Source: Ignavibacteriales bacterium
GTDB lineage: Bacteria > Bacteroidota > Ignavibacteria > Tepidaquicellales > Tepidaquicellaceae
Reading direction: 5' to 3'
NCBI GenBank assembly: GCA_020635255.1
Contig: JACKAC010000002.1
Coordinates: forward strand, 620,001 to 684,000
Length of the DNA stretch: 64,000 nucleotides
How positions within the stretch are numbered: position 1 is the first letter of the stretch; every line of letters starts with the position of its first letter. The notes beneath the pieces are model-generated. The model did no database searches, had not been told where the DNA came from, and worked only from the letters and a program-made list of their open reading frames with translations. Positions 53,942-63,151 of the stretch are shown here, one piece after another. The translations under genes and the position numbers were made by a program.

Positions 53942-53969
53942 ATAAAAAACCGGGATAAATATCCCGGTT
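53942..53969 (-). terminator. Terminator of the NmrA-like gene
   Basis: AACCGGGATA (53948-53957), AA and TATCCCGGTT (53960-53969) form a perfect 10-bp stem. On the minus strand it is followed by a T-run. It lies 27 bases past the stop at 53997. Confidence 0.85.
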
Positions 53970-53996
53970 TTTAGTTATAACAACATTAAATCTTTG

Positions 53997-54947
53997 TTAT
54001 TCCGGCATAGGAATGCTATCCTTATGCTCTGTGAGCCATTGTTCGAATGTTTTTAGTTCGGGGTTTAATTTCCTCGTCTCATCAAGATTCCTGTGTGCTT
54101 TATATTCCTCGTCAAAGTCGCGTTTGAACTGGAACATATTGCCCATTTCGTCCGCACCGGGAAAGTCGAAACTACGATACACGTCAGCAGGCACCTCATT
54201 ATATTTGACTTCGACTCCCATCACTTTGCCGAATGTGTCCGCCATATCCTGTCCGGATAAATGTTCACCTGCTACACCGACGGTTTTACCGATGTATGAG
54301 GGATCTTTGAAAATGCCATAAGCTGCTTTACCGATATCCTCAGCCCATATACCCGGCATTTTTTTGTCACCGAGCGGGAAGGTAATGCCGAGTGTTCCGT
54401 CGGGACCTTTTTGCGGTCCGAGTCCGAAGTAAATATAATTATCCCAGTAGAATGAAGTTAAAAGGAAAGTAGTCGGCACGCCCAGGTCGGTAAAGTAATG
54501 ATCGGCTTCGGCTTTTCCGTCGAAGTGCGGTACTTTGTATTTTTCCATAAGGGTAGGCATCTGATCACTATCGAGAGGAACATAATCACGAACATCCTCG
54601 AACGTGGACCATATAGCATGCTTAATGCCGGCGGCTTTAGCGGCTTCAGCCATATTCTTTGCTTCTTCTTTTTCCTTTTCCGCAGATAGGTGATCCCAGA
54701 AGAAGGTTACGCAGAATGCTCCATAAGCACCATCGAAAGCTTTTTTAAGGCTTTCAACATCATCTACATCGGCTTTTACTACTTCAGCTCCCATATCAGC
54801 GAGCGCTTTTGCTTTATCGGAATCGGGGTTTCGAGTAAGAGCTCTAACGGAAAATTCGCTATTCGGGTCGTTAAGGATAGCTCTTGCCAATCCTCCTCCT
54901 TGTGCACCTGTAGCACCTACGACAGCAATAATTTTTTTCTCAGGCAT
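53997..54947 (-). CDS. NmrA-like NAD(P)-binding oxidoreductase
   Basis: From the ATG at 54947 the product is 316 residues (an in-frame start at 54995 adds 16 residues of low likelihood). The Rossmann motif is VVGATGAQGGGLARA at the N-terminus. NPDSDKAKALADMGAEVVKAD and IKHAIWSTFEDVRDY follow the NmrA pattern. NmrA-like proteins bind NAD(P) and often act as redox sensors or atypical reductases. Monocistronic, with its own terminator. Confidence 0.85.
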   Translation of the reverse strand: MPEKKIIAVVGATGAQGGGLARAILNDPNSEFSVRALTRNPDSDKAKALADMGAEVVKADVDDVESLKKAFDGAYGAFCVTFFWDHLSAEKEKEEAKNMAEAAKAAGIKHAIWSTFEDVRDYVPLDSDQMPTLMEKYKVPHFDGKAEADHYFTDLGVPTTFLLTSFYWDNYIYFGLGPQKGPDGTLGITFPLGDKKMPGIWAEDIGKAAYGIFKDPSYIGKTVGVAGEHLSGQDMADTFGKVMGVEVKYNEVPADVYRSFDFPGADEMGNMFQFKRDFDEEYKAHRNLDETRKLNPELKTFEQWLTEHKDSIPMPE

Positions 54948-55171
54948 AATTTTATTTGTTTTAAATGATTTATTTAGGAAGGTCAATGAATACAAAATTA
55001 AAGAGATTTAAGAAATAATTAAGTATAAGAATATTTGCACTAAAGAATAAATTTAATTTTTACGAAAGAATAATCTTGATAATATAGTAGTTTACTATGA
55101 TTACTATAGTTTATTAATAATTTTTATGGAATATTTAAGTTGAATAAATTAAATTTGGAAAACAATATTTT

Positions 55172-56470
55172 ATGGAAGAATCGAATGTCTCAAAAGTTTA
55201 TGTAACCAGTCCTGTGAAGGTTTCAACGACGTCTGAACAAAACGAGGACATTGCTTTTAGCCAAGTTGCTAATGAAAAAAGGTCATCGAAGGTAGCAATT
55301 TTGTTTTGTCATGGAATGGGACAGCAGGTTCCATACGAGACAATAACGAATGTTGCTGAAGCACTTCAAAAAAACATTAAGCAAGATACTTTTAAAATAT
55401 CTCAGGCCTTATTTGGGGATGATACTTATGCCAGAGTTGAGGGAGTTATAGAAAACAAAAATGGGGAAAGAAGAGAAGTTCATATTTACGAGGCGTATTG
55501 GGCACCTTTTTGCGAAGGACAGATATCATTTTGGGAAACAGTAAAATTTTTGATAAGTTCAGGTATGGCAGGTATTGGCTTCGCTTTTGGAAAAGGATTT
55601 GTAAGATGGATATTCGGTGGTTTTAGAAAGTTTAAAGAGAGCTGGTTAAAAATCCCGATCTTTGTATTAGTAACTTTGGTAGTTGCAATTATTAGTTTTG
55701 GACCGCCACTCCTTATATGTTATGCTATATTCAGTGGTAAGGAACTAAACATTTTGAATGTACTTTTGTATTATATACTTCCAGTAGGTGTCACAGTAGG
55801 CGCATATAATTTTGTGAAGAAATTTATTGGAGATGTCGCGATATATGTTTCGTCACATAAGCTTAACAAATATTATGAAACCCGGGCTAAGATAAAGGAA
55901 TGCGCTTTAAAAATTTCCAAGTCGATCTATTCAGCTATTTCGGATGATGATGGAAATTATCTGTATGAAAATGTTGTATTGGTTGGACATTCTCTAGGGT
56001 CGGTAATAATATATGATACCTTAAATTCACTCATCAATATGGATGATATTGCAGACACATCGAAGAAAGTAAAAAAACTGAATATACTTGATAGGACAAA
56101 ATACTTAATCACCTTTGGTTCGCCTTTAGACAAGACAGCTTTCATTTTTAGGAGCCAAGTAAAAGAGAGATCAGAGATCCGTGAAGCCCTTGCGGCCTCA
56201 AAACAACCTATGGTAGTAGATTACAGATTCAGACCGGATAGATGGGTAAATATTTACAGCTGGCTTGATCTTGTAAGTGCTAGATTACGGTATTATGATT
56301 GGCCGGAGTGGGAGGATAGTAAAAATCCCAAGAGAATAATAAACTTACAAGATAGAGAAGCATTGACATTGGCAAACTTACTTGGGATCTTTTATTTAAG
56401 GGCACATAGCCAATACTGGAATCATGATCTTCTAGTAAGTACGTTACTGAAGGCTGTTTTTGCAAGATGA
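55172..56470 (+). CDS. Membrane alpha/beta hydrolase-like protein
   Basis: A 432-residue protein with a hydrolase fold split by membrane helices. FCHGMGQQVPYET (about 46-58) supplies the oxyanion region, then hydrophobic segments at about 115-135, 160-188 and 193-214, then VLVGHSLGSVIIYD with Ser274 as nucleophile. The C-terminal HSQYWNHDLLVST may supply the histidine. A lipase or acyl-hydrolase role is plausible; the substrate is unknown. No clear partner. Confidence 0.65.
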   Translation: MEESNVSKVYVTSPVKVSTTSEQNEDIAFSQVANEKRSSKVAILFCHGMGQQVPYETITNVAEALQKNIKQDTFKISQALFGDDTYARVEGVIENKNGERREVHIYEAYWAPFCEGQISFWETVKFLISSGMAGIGFAFGKGFVRWIFGGFRKFKESWLKIPIFVLVTLVVAIISFGPPLLICYAIFSGKELNILNVLLYYILPVGVTVGAYNFVKKFIGDVAIYVSSHKLNKYYETRAKIKECALKISKSIYSAISDDDGNYLYENVVLVGHSLGSVIIYDTLNSLINMDDIADTSKKVKKLNILDRTKYLITFGSPLDKTAFIFRSQVKERSEIREALAASKQPMVVDYRFRPDRWVNIYSWLDLVSARLRYYDWPEWEDSKNPKRIINLQDREALTLANLLGIFYLRAHSQYWNHDLLVSTLLKAVFAR

Positions 56471-56471
56471 A

Positions 56472-56798
56472 TCAGGCTTCGCGGCTTTCGTCGTCTTTGC
56501 TAACGGGTACGTTTTTTAAGAAATCGGAGAGTTTGCGGTCGCTGTAAGTACCGTATGCATCTACAAGAATACCTTTTTTCCCGTCATTAGTATGGATGAG
56601 ATATAGTACAGCCATATCACCGGGATCTGTTTCGCCCTCGAACCGGTATGACTTTGTGATTAGAAGATCTTCCGGATAGTATTGTTTAGTATCTTTGCCG
56701 AGGGTCATCTTGCCCTCACTAAGACGGAATTCATTTACATATCCATCACCGGCAACTTTATTCATAACCTGCGAGAGACTTTTTTCGTCATTTTCCAC
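56472..56798 (-). CDS. Small conserved protein of Bacteroidota
   Basis: A 108-residue soluble protein. LSQVMNKVAGDGYVNEFRLSE, YYPEDLLITKSYRFEGETDPGD, AVLYLIHTNDGKKGILVDAYG and TYSDRKLSDFLK match a small family common in Bacteroidota and sometimes mislabelled as phosphoribosylpyrophosphate synthetase. No function is established. It ends 2 bases from the stop of the convergent hydrolase gene. Confidence 0.65.
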   Translation of the reverse strand: MENDEKSLSQVMNKVAGDGYVNEFRLSEGKMTLGKDTKQYYPEDLLITKSYRFEGETDPGDMAVLYLIHTNDGKKGILVDAYGTYSDRKLSDFLKNVPVSKDDESREA

Positions 56799-56875
56799 GT
56801 GAAATCAGATTTTTTGAGTTTAAAGTTTAAAATAAAAAGGATAATTTGGGTATTCAATGATAATTACTCAACCTA

Positions 56876-58357
56876 ATGCTGAAAAGTAAGGCACTTGATA
56901 TCCTTAAGGCTTTGTCACCGGAAGAAGTAAAGGACTTCCGTATATTTCTTTCGTCTCCTTATTTTAATACAAATAAGACAATTATAAGATTCTATGATAT
57001 CCTTATGAAGTATTATCCGGATTTTAACTCCCAAACATTTACAAAAGAGAATATTTACTTGAAGCTTCATCCTAGTACCTCATACAAAGATGAAGTGATA
57101 AGAAACCTTTTGTCCAGGCTTCTTTTGCTAGGTGAGAACTATCTTATGCTAAAGAGCTTTGAAGTATCAGAATACCGTAAAGACCTCCATCTTATCAGTG
57201 AACTGAATAAGCGCAGGATCTCCAGTTTATTTGAGAAGAACGTAAAGAGAATAGAAAAAACTCTTCCCGAAGTAGATACGGACGGGAATAGTTATTTAAT
57301 CAAATTTGAGCTGGAAACCGAGAAATTTAATTTCAACCTTGCAAATAAAAAGATATCAAGTCCACTTGATATAGAAGATGTAATGCAGATATTAATAAGC
57401 AGAGGTGAAGATTTGATCAACTTTTTTATTCTGATGCATTTAAAGGAGATGGATTTTTTAGAGAAATTTCAGAAAATATATAATTACGATATAGGGGACA
57501 CACTTCCTACGGATTTTTCTAAGAGGATAAAGCTTACGGGTGTTTTGGAGTACCTTATAAACCGCAAAGATAAAAATTCAGTCATTTACGAGATATACTT
57601 GAATATGATAAATGCTTTTGAAAATATAAAGGACCAGGAGTACTATAAGAAGTTTAAGAAATTATTGATCGAAAATGCTGATATAATAACCCAAGACGAA
57701 AGACATTATTTATTTGGTAAACTGCTCGATTACGGTACGCTTAAACATAGAGTTGATAAGAGCTCTTCGTTTGAAGAGGAACACTTTGTTAATTACAAGA
57801 TGTATCTTGAGAATGAATACTTTCTTCATAGTAAAAATATGTATCTACCAATAGACCTATTCAGGAACGTATTGATATTAAGCTTACGTAGAAATGATTT
57901 TGTGTGGTCTGAGCAATTTATAAATACATATATAAAGAAATTAAAAGAGGACTACCAGGAAAACACGTATCATTATTCTATGGCTTTCCTTCATTTTCAA
58001 AAGGGGGAGTATGAAAAAGCACTGGAAGAAGTAAATAAGGTAGCATATGATTATTTTGCATTTAAGTATGATATAAGAAATCTCAACTTGATGATATGTT
58101 ATGAGCTAGGGAATTGGGAAAGCGTTAAATCAATAATTGAATCTTATAAGCGGTTTTTAATAAACAATAAAAATGTTGGAAAAGAAAGAAAAGAATATTT
58201 TGGAAACTTCCTTAAGTATTTAGGGAAACTGGTGAAAATAAAAGATGATATTAACAAGCCTGCAAAATTGGAGAGAGATTTTCTTAAGAAAGAAATAAAT
58301 AAAACTGAATATATTCCCTACAAAGAATGGGTGCTTCAAAAAGCAAATGAACTTTAA
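56876..58357 (+). CDS. Third helical TPR-like paralog, unlinked to a cassette
   Basis: A 493-residue paralog of the 489-residue proteins of the two cassettes: LSPEEVKDFRIFLSSPYFN, YYPDFNSQTFTKENIY at the N-terminus, and TPR-like helices (FQKGEYEKALEEVNKVAYDY) at the C-terminus. It has no lipoprotein, barrel or 81-residue partner, so the family also exists outside the cassette. An acyl-carrier-like gene follows 131 bases on. Confidence 0.7.
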   Translation: MLKSKALDILKALSPEEVKDFRIFLSSPYFNTNKTIIRFYDILMKYYPDFNSQTFTKENIYLKLHPSTSYKDEVIRNLLSRLLLLGENYLMLKSFEVSEYRKDLHLISELNKRRISSLFEKNVKRIEKTLPEVDTDGNSYLIKFELETEKFNFNLANKKISSPLDIEDVMQILISRGEDLINFFILMHLKEMDFLEKFQKIYNYDIGDTLPTDFSKRIKLTGVLEYLINRKDKNSVIYEIYLNMINAFENIKDQEYYKKFKKLLIENADIITQDERHYLFGKLLDYGTLKHRVDKSSSFEEEHFVNYKMYLENEYFLHSKNMYLPIDLFRNVLILSLRRNDFVWSEQFINTYIKKLKEDYQENTYHYSMAFLHFQKGEYEKALEEVNKVAYDYFAFKYDIRNLNLMICYELGNWESVKSIIESYKRFLINNKNVGKERKEYFGNFLKYLGKLVKIKDDINKPAKLERDFLKKEINKTEYIPYKEWVLQKANEL

Positions 58358-58488
58358 TTAGTTATCCTCAAAAATATTTCTTTATAATCACTTCCTTGCG
58401 AATAAGTTTTATTATTAATACATTTACATCATTGCATACAAATTAAAATTAATAATTTTATCAATTCTAACTCAAGGAGAAAGAAAAG

Positions 58489-58710
58489 TTGACAATTACA
58501 GAAATAGAATCAAAGGTGATGGAAATCGTATCCAAAGAGATGGGTCTAGATCCATCTGAAGTAAACGATGATACGAATACCAGCGCTCACACAGATAATC
58601 TTGTTATGAAGTACGAAGAGGAATTTGATGTTATAATTCCAGAAGATGATCAGAATTTCCAAACTATTGGCGAAGCGGTTACCTGTATAGACAGCCTTAT
58701 GAACGGGTAA
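58489..58710 (+). CDS. Acyl-carrier-protein-like protein with altered DSL motif
   Basis: A 73-residue helical protein that aligns with acyl carrier proteins through DNLVMKYEEEFDVIIPEDD. The usual DSL site that carries the phosphopantetheine reads T-S-A here (Ser32), so the serine is kept but the flanking residues are not. An AAGGAG Shine-Dalgarno precedes a TTG start. It may be a carrier with a specialised partner or a non-acylated structural variant. Confidence 0.65.
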   Translation: MTITEIESKVMEIVSKEMGLDPSEVNDDTNTSAHTDNLVMKYEEEFDVIIPEDDQNFQTIGEAVTCIDSLMNG

Positions 58711-58719
58711 GCGAAGGAT

Positions 58720-59769
58720 CTATCCCTTTAAAATATCATATTTTTCAGTCATCTCGTCAGTCGTAGCGCTAACATAAGGGCATGCGGCTGTATGATCGGG
58801 CTCTTTTGTTTCGAGCTTTGGGTCGAACGTTGCGCATTCCGGTTTAGCGATAGGGCATCTAGTACGAAAGACGCATCCGGAAGGTTTATTTAATGGCGAG
58901 GGTACATCACCTTTGAGGATGATGCGCTTTTTGTCGCGGAACTTTGGGTTTGGAAGCGGAACCGCCGAGAGTAAAGCGCGGCTATAGGGATGAATCGGGT
59001 TATGATACACTCTTTTACCCGGACCAACCTCAACTATTTTGCCGAGATACATCACGGTTATACGCGAGCTGATATGCTCAACTACCGATAGATCGTGAGC
59101 AATGAACATTAAACTCAGGTCGAACTCTTCCTGCAGATCCATAAGCAAGTTGATAACCTGCGCCTGGATAGAAACATCGAGCGCCGAAACCGGCTCATCT
59201 GCAATGATAAGTTTTGGATTTGTAGCGAGAGACCTTGCAACACCAATCCTTTGTCTTTGTCCGCCGGAAAATTCATGCGGATATCTTTTTGCCTGCTCTG
59301 CCTGAAGTCCAACCTTTTCGAGAAGCCATGCGACCCTTTCTTTTCTTTCAGCCTTTGACATCTTTGTATGATAAATAAGAGGCTCCTCAATGATCTGTCC
59401 GACGGTAAGACGCGCATTGAGCGACGAATACGGGTCCTGGAAGATCATCTGTACATCGCCGCGATACTTCCTCATTTCTTTGGGCTTTAAAGAAAGCAGG
59501 TTAATTTCGCCATCCCCTGTCCTGAGCCAGATCTCTCCGCTTGTGAATACATCCGGAGATCCGAAACGTAGAATGTTGATGACGGCTTTTCCGAGAGTAG
59601 ATTTGCCACAGCCTGATTCACCGACGAGTCCCATGGTCTCGCCTTTTTTGACTTCCAGCGAAACATTTTCGACCGCTTTTACATCAGCAACTTTTCTAGA
59701 GAATATCCCCCCGGTTATGGGAAAATCAACAGTAAGGTCTTTTATCTCCAGTATATTTTCAGGCTTCAT
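58720..59769 (-). CDS. oppF: Peptide ABC transporter ATPase (OppF/DppF type)
   Basis: A 349-residue ATPase. Walker A is GESGCGKST, the signature FSGGQRQRIGVARSL and Walker B LIIADEPVSALD. The C-terminal CVFRTRCPIAKPEC is the cysteine motif of oligopeptide/dipeptide ABC ATPases, which binds a metal or iron-sulfur cluster. It pairs with the OppD-type protein directly upstream (1 base apart). Confidence 0.94.
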   Translation of the reverse strand: MKPENILEIKDLTVDFPITGGIFSRKVADVKAVENVSLEVKKGETMGLVGESGCGKSTLGKAVINILRFGSPDVFTSGEIWLRTGDGEINLLSLKPKEMRKYRGDVQMIFQDPYSSLNARLTVGQIIEEPLIYHTKMSKAERKERVAWLLEKVGLQAEQAKRYPHEFSGGQRQRIGVARSLATNPKLIIADEPVSALDVSIQAQVINLLMDLQEEFDLSLMFIAHDLSVVEHISSRITVMYLGKIVEVGPGKRVYHNPIHPYSRALLSAVPLPNPKFRDKKRIILKGDVPSPLNKPSGCVFRTRCPIAKPECATFDPKLETKEPDHTAACPYVSATTDEMTEKYDILKG

Positions 59770-59770
59770 A

Positions 59771-60838
59771 TTATTGAGCTTTAGCAGTTTCTTTTTCGTA
59801 AAGGTGGCATCTTACAAAATGCCCCGGTTCGAGCTCCATCAATTCGGGTTCGACGTCACAATACCATGATTCTTTAATTTCCGGACAACGTGTACAGAAT
59901 TTACATCCTTTAGGTAACTCGAGTATGTGAGGAATAAGTCCCGGAATCGCATTCAATCTTGTGTCGGTTTTCTCCGCAGGATTAGGCAGAGAATTGAGCA
60001 AGCCTTTTGTATATGGGTGCATTGGATTATTGAATATAGTATCTACGTCACCGATCTCCTGGATCTTTCCGCCATACATTACTATCACTCTGTCACATGT
60101 TTCTGCCACGACGCCAAGATCGTGTGTAATGAGCAGAATTGCGGAGTCTTCTCTTTCATTTTTCAGTTTTAACATCAGGTCAATAATCTGTGCTTGTATG
60201 GTTACATCCAGCGCTGTCGTAGGTTCGTCGGCTATGAGAAGTGACGGGTTGCACGCAAGCGCCATGGCTATCATAACGCGCTGTCTCATACCTCCGCTAA
60301 ACTGGTGAGGATAGTCTCTCATCCTTTTTTCAGGGCTCGGAATGCCCACCTGAGCCATCATTTCGACGGCTTTATTGAATGCTTTTTCCTTGTCAAGTTT
60401 TTGGTGGCGTACTATAACCTCAATAATCTGATCTCCTATCCTCATAACAGGGTTGAGAGACGTAAGCGGTTCCTGAAAGATCATAGTAATCTCGTTTCCC
60501 CTGTAGTCCTGCATATCATCGTATGTCAATTTCAAGAGGTCTGTACCTTTGAAAAATATCTCGCCTCCGACAATTTTACCGGGGGGATCCGGAATGAGAC
60601 GTAGGATAGAGTTTGCGGTAACGGATTTGCCGGAACCGGACTCGCCAACGATTCCTAAAACTTCACCTTCATAAATATCAAAACTTACACCGTCTACGGC
60701 TTTAGCGGCTACTTTTCCTTTAAGCTTTTTGTCGGCAATAATATGATGAGCGGCCTGCTCTTTGAGATTAGCATCGCTATCCTCTACAAAAAAGTAGGTC
60801 TTAAGGTCTTTGACTTCTACGAGTTTTTTTCGAGACAT
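59771..60838 (-). CDS. oppD: Peptide ABC transporter ATPase (OppD/DppD type)
   Basis: A 355-residue ATPase with Walker A GESGSGKSV, signature FSGGMRQRVMIAMAL, Walker B LLIADEPTTALD and a C-terminal CKFCTRCPEIKESWYC. An insertion (EDSDANLKEQAAHHIIADKK, about 17-36) before the Walker A lengthens the N-terminus relative to typical OppD. It lies between the permease oppC and oppF. Confidence 0.94.
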   Translation of the reverse strand: MSRKKLVEVKDLKTYFFVEDSDANLKEQAAHHIIADKKLKGKVAAKAVDGVSFDIYEGEVLGIVGESGSGKSVTANSILRLIPDPPGKIVGGEIFFKGTDLLKLTYDDMQDYRGNEITMIFQEPLTSLNPVMRIGDQIIEVIVRHQKLDKEKAFNKAVEMMAQVGIPSPEKRMRDYPHQFSGGMRQRVMIAMALACNPSLLIADEPTTALDVTIQAQIIDLMLKLKNEREDSAILLITHDLGVVAETCDRVIVMYGGKIQEIGDVDTIFNNPMHPYTKGLLNSLPNPAEKTDTRLNAIPGLIPHILELPKGCKFCTRCPEIKESWYCDVEPELMELEPGHFVRCHLYEKETAKAQ

Positions 60839-60871
60839 TATATTATAAGATTTCCAATTTCAATTTAAAAT

Positions 60872-62068
60872 CTAGCGTAACCTTGAGTAAACTTTCGGAT
60901 CAAACGCTTCACGAATAGCTTCACCAATAAAGACGATCGCAAGCAGAGTTAAGAATAATGAAGCAACCGGCGTAGTGAGAAGCCACCATTTGGTAATATC
61001 AGACAGACCCTGGTTCATAAGCTCTCCCCAGCTAGGTGTAGGCGGCGGAAGACCAAATCCAAGATAATCCAGCGCCACAAGCGAATTAATATTTGCGACA
61101 ATAGCAAACGGGAGGAATGAGATGATGGGCACGAGGGAATTGGGGAGTACGTGTTTTAAAATGATCACCCTGTTTTTAGCACCCATAGACACCGCTGCCT
61201 GAACGTATTCGCGGGATTTTTCTCTGTAAAATTCGCCGCGTATATAGTAAGTAATGCTCATCCAGCCAAAGAGAGTAAGTATTACAGCAAGGATTATGAA
61301 ATTAGGCTGAACGATCGAGCTTATTATAATAATCAAATAAAAGAAGGGGAGAGTGGACCATATTTCTATCATTCTCTGACCAATGATGTCGACTTTACCG
61401 GCATAGTATCCCAATATAGCTCCAAGTAATACCCCGATGAGATAGCTCAAAGCCGAGACAACTATAGCGAAGGATATCGAAATATTAAAGCCATACATGA
61501 GCCTGGCAAAAACATCACGCCCTCTATTATCGGTACCGCAGAAGTGTTTCCAATCCGGCGCGGTAGGGGGGTATCCCTCTATTTCATCCAGAAGATTTTC
61601 ATTTGGTCCGTATGGGTAGAGGGGCATAAGCACCCAGTTATCACCATCCTGCTGTTTGAACTGTTTGTTAAGCAGGCGATAGTTAGCTTCACCCGGAATA
61701 TCCTGTCCAAAAGTTTCTGACGAATAGAAATTGAATACCGGATAATAATTCTGACCATTGTAGTGAACAATGAGAGCATTTCTATTGATCAATAACGGCA
61801 GGGCAAATGATATCAGATACGCAAATAAAATAATAAGAAAAGAGTAGTAGCCTCTTTTAATGGTTTTAAATTTTTTCCATCTTTTTTTGAGTATGGAAAC
61901 AGAGACTTCACTGTCCTTCTTATCCTCTTCCGCTTTAACATCAATGAACGTAGCGTCGCTGGGAGTGGGAGTGAGGATAACCGACTCATCCTCAACAGGG
62001 TCGTGTTTTTCTATATTGTCCTCTGGTTTATTCTCGTCGGAGTTATTATTTTCCGGATCGTCAATCAT
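60872..62068 (-). CDS. oppC: Peptide ABC transporter permease (OppC/YejE-like)
   Basis: A 398-residue permease. A charged N-terminal extension (about 1-65) precedes the first helix. A periplasmic insert (about 100-175, with YPVFNFYSSETFGQDIPG) is like the one in YejE. The BPD inner-membrane domain has the EAA-type loop YVQAAVSMGAKNRVIILKHV. It partners the permease upstream. Confidence 0.9.
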   Translation of the reverse strand: MIDDPENNNSDENKPEDNIEKHDPVEDESVILTPTPSDATFIDVKAEEDKKDSEVSVSILKKRWKKFKTIKRGYYSFLIILFAYLISFALPLLINRNALIVHYNGQNYYPVFNFYSSETFGQDIPGEANYRLLNKQFKQQDGDNWVLMPLYPYGPNENLLDEIEGYPPTAPDWKHFCGTDNRGRDVFARLMYGFNISISFAIVVSALSYLIGVLLGAILGYYAGKVDIIGQRMIEIWSTLPFFYLIIIISSIVQPNFIILAVILTLFGWMSITYYIRGEFYREKSREYVQAAVSMGAKNRVIILKHVLPNSLVPIISFLPFAIVANINSLVALDYLGFGLPPPTPSWGELMNQGLSDITKWWLLTTPVASLFLTLLAIVFIGEAIREAFDPKVYSRLR

Positions 62069-62085
62069 TTTATAAGTAATGGTTA

Positions 62086-63126
62086 TTATTTAAATCTTAT
62101 ACGCGGATCTATGACCGCATATAACATATCGGAAATAATATTTCCTATTAGAAGCAAAAGGCTCGATATGACCAATATCCCCATAACAACGGGGTAGTCT
62201 CTTTGTATAATGGATTGGTAACCGAGAAGTCCCATGCCGTCAATATTAAATACTTTTTCAATTAGGAAACTGCCGGCAAGAACGAGTGAAATTGCGTGTC
62301 CTAATCCCGTTGCTATTGGAATAAGTGAATTTCTCAAAGCGTGCTGAAATATAACACGCTTTTCGGATAATCCTTTTGCGAAAGCGGTTTTTACATAGTC
62401 CTGGCTTAGATTTTCGATGACGGAGTTCTTAGTAAGTATTGTCAGTGTAGCAAAGCTACCAAGCATATACGAGATAACAGGAAGCGCCGTGTGATGAAGC
62501 AAGTCAGTTACCCTTTCAAAGAAAGAAAGGTATTCCCAGTCGGGAGAGTGAAATCCGCCAAGCGGGAATACATCCCAAAAACTTCCTCCCCCAAACAGGA
62601 TAAGCATCAAACCTCCGAAGGCAAATCCCGGCATAGCATAGCCGGCAAATACGATAACAGAGGAAGTAAAATCGAAAGGGGATCCATTCTTGACAGCCTT
62701 TATTACTCCGAGAGGAACGGATACAATATATGTTAGAATAAAACCAATTAATCCGAAGTATATTGAGATAGGAAACCGTGAAATAATAACGTCCCACACA
62801 GGTTCGGCATACACATAGGATCTTCCGAGATTGAACTGCGCCAGATTTCCCAGCCATTTGCCATAGCGTACAAGGTAGTTAGGTTCATCGAAGCCGTAAA
62901 ACTTTTTCATCTCTTCAAGAGCAGATTCAGGAATGGTAACAGTCTGTCCGGTATTTCCACTGCTTGTACTTACATCGCCGCCCTGCTGGTTCATTCCGCG
63001 GAGTTTCATAAGCTCCATTTCGAGCGGTCCGCCCGGAACCATCTGCAGAATGATAAATGTAATCAAGGTTATACCCAGGAATGTAGGTATAATAAGAAGA
63101 AACCTTCTAATAAAATATCCTGTCAT
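62086..63126 (-). CDS. oppB: Peptide ABC transporter permease (OppB/YejB-like)
   Basis: A 346-residue permease: MTGYFIRRFLLIIPTFLGIT at the start, FYGFDEPNYLVRYGKWL, then the EAA loop YVKTAFAKGLSEKRVIFQHA, and IDPRIRFK at the end. The insertion and the FAGYAMPGFAFGG and GLLGYQSIIQRDYPV blocks resemble YejB of the microcin C/peptide importer more than OppB. Confidence 0.9.
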   Translation of the reverse strand: MTGYFIRRFLLIIPTFLGITLITFIILQMVPGGPLEMELMKLRGMNQQGGDVSTSSGNTGQTVTIPESALEEMKKFYGFDEPNYLVRYGKWLGNLAQFNLGRSYVYAEPVWDVIISRFPISIYFGLIGFILTYIVSVPLGVIKAVKNGSPFDFTSSVIVFAGYAMPGFAFGGLMLILFGGGSFWDVFPLGGFHSPDWEYLSFFERVTDLLHHTALPVISYMLGSFATLTILTKNSVIENLSQDYVKTAFAKGLSEKRVIFQHALRNSLIPIATGLGHAISLVLAGSFLIEKVFNIDGMGLLGYQSIIQRDYPVVMGILVISSLLLLIGNIISDMLYAVIDPRIRFK

Positions 63127-63151
63127 AGTTTTAGATCGTTAAAGAATTCAG

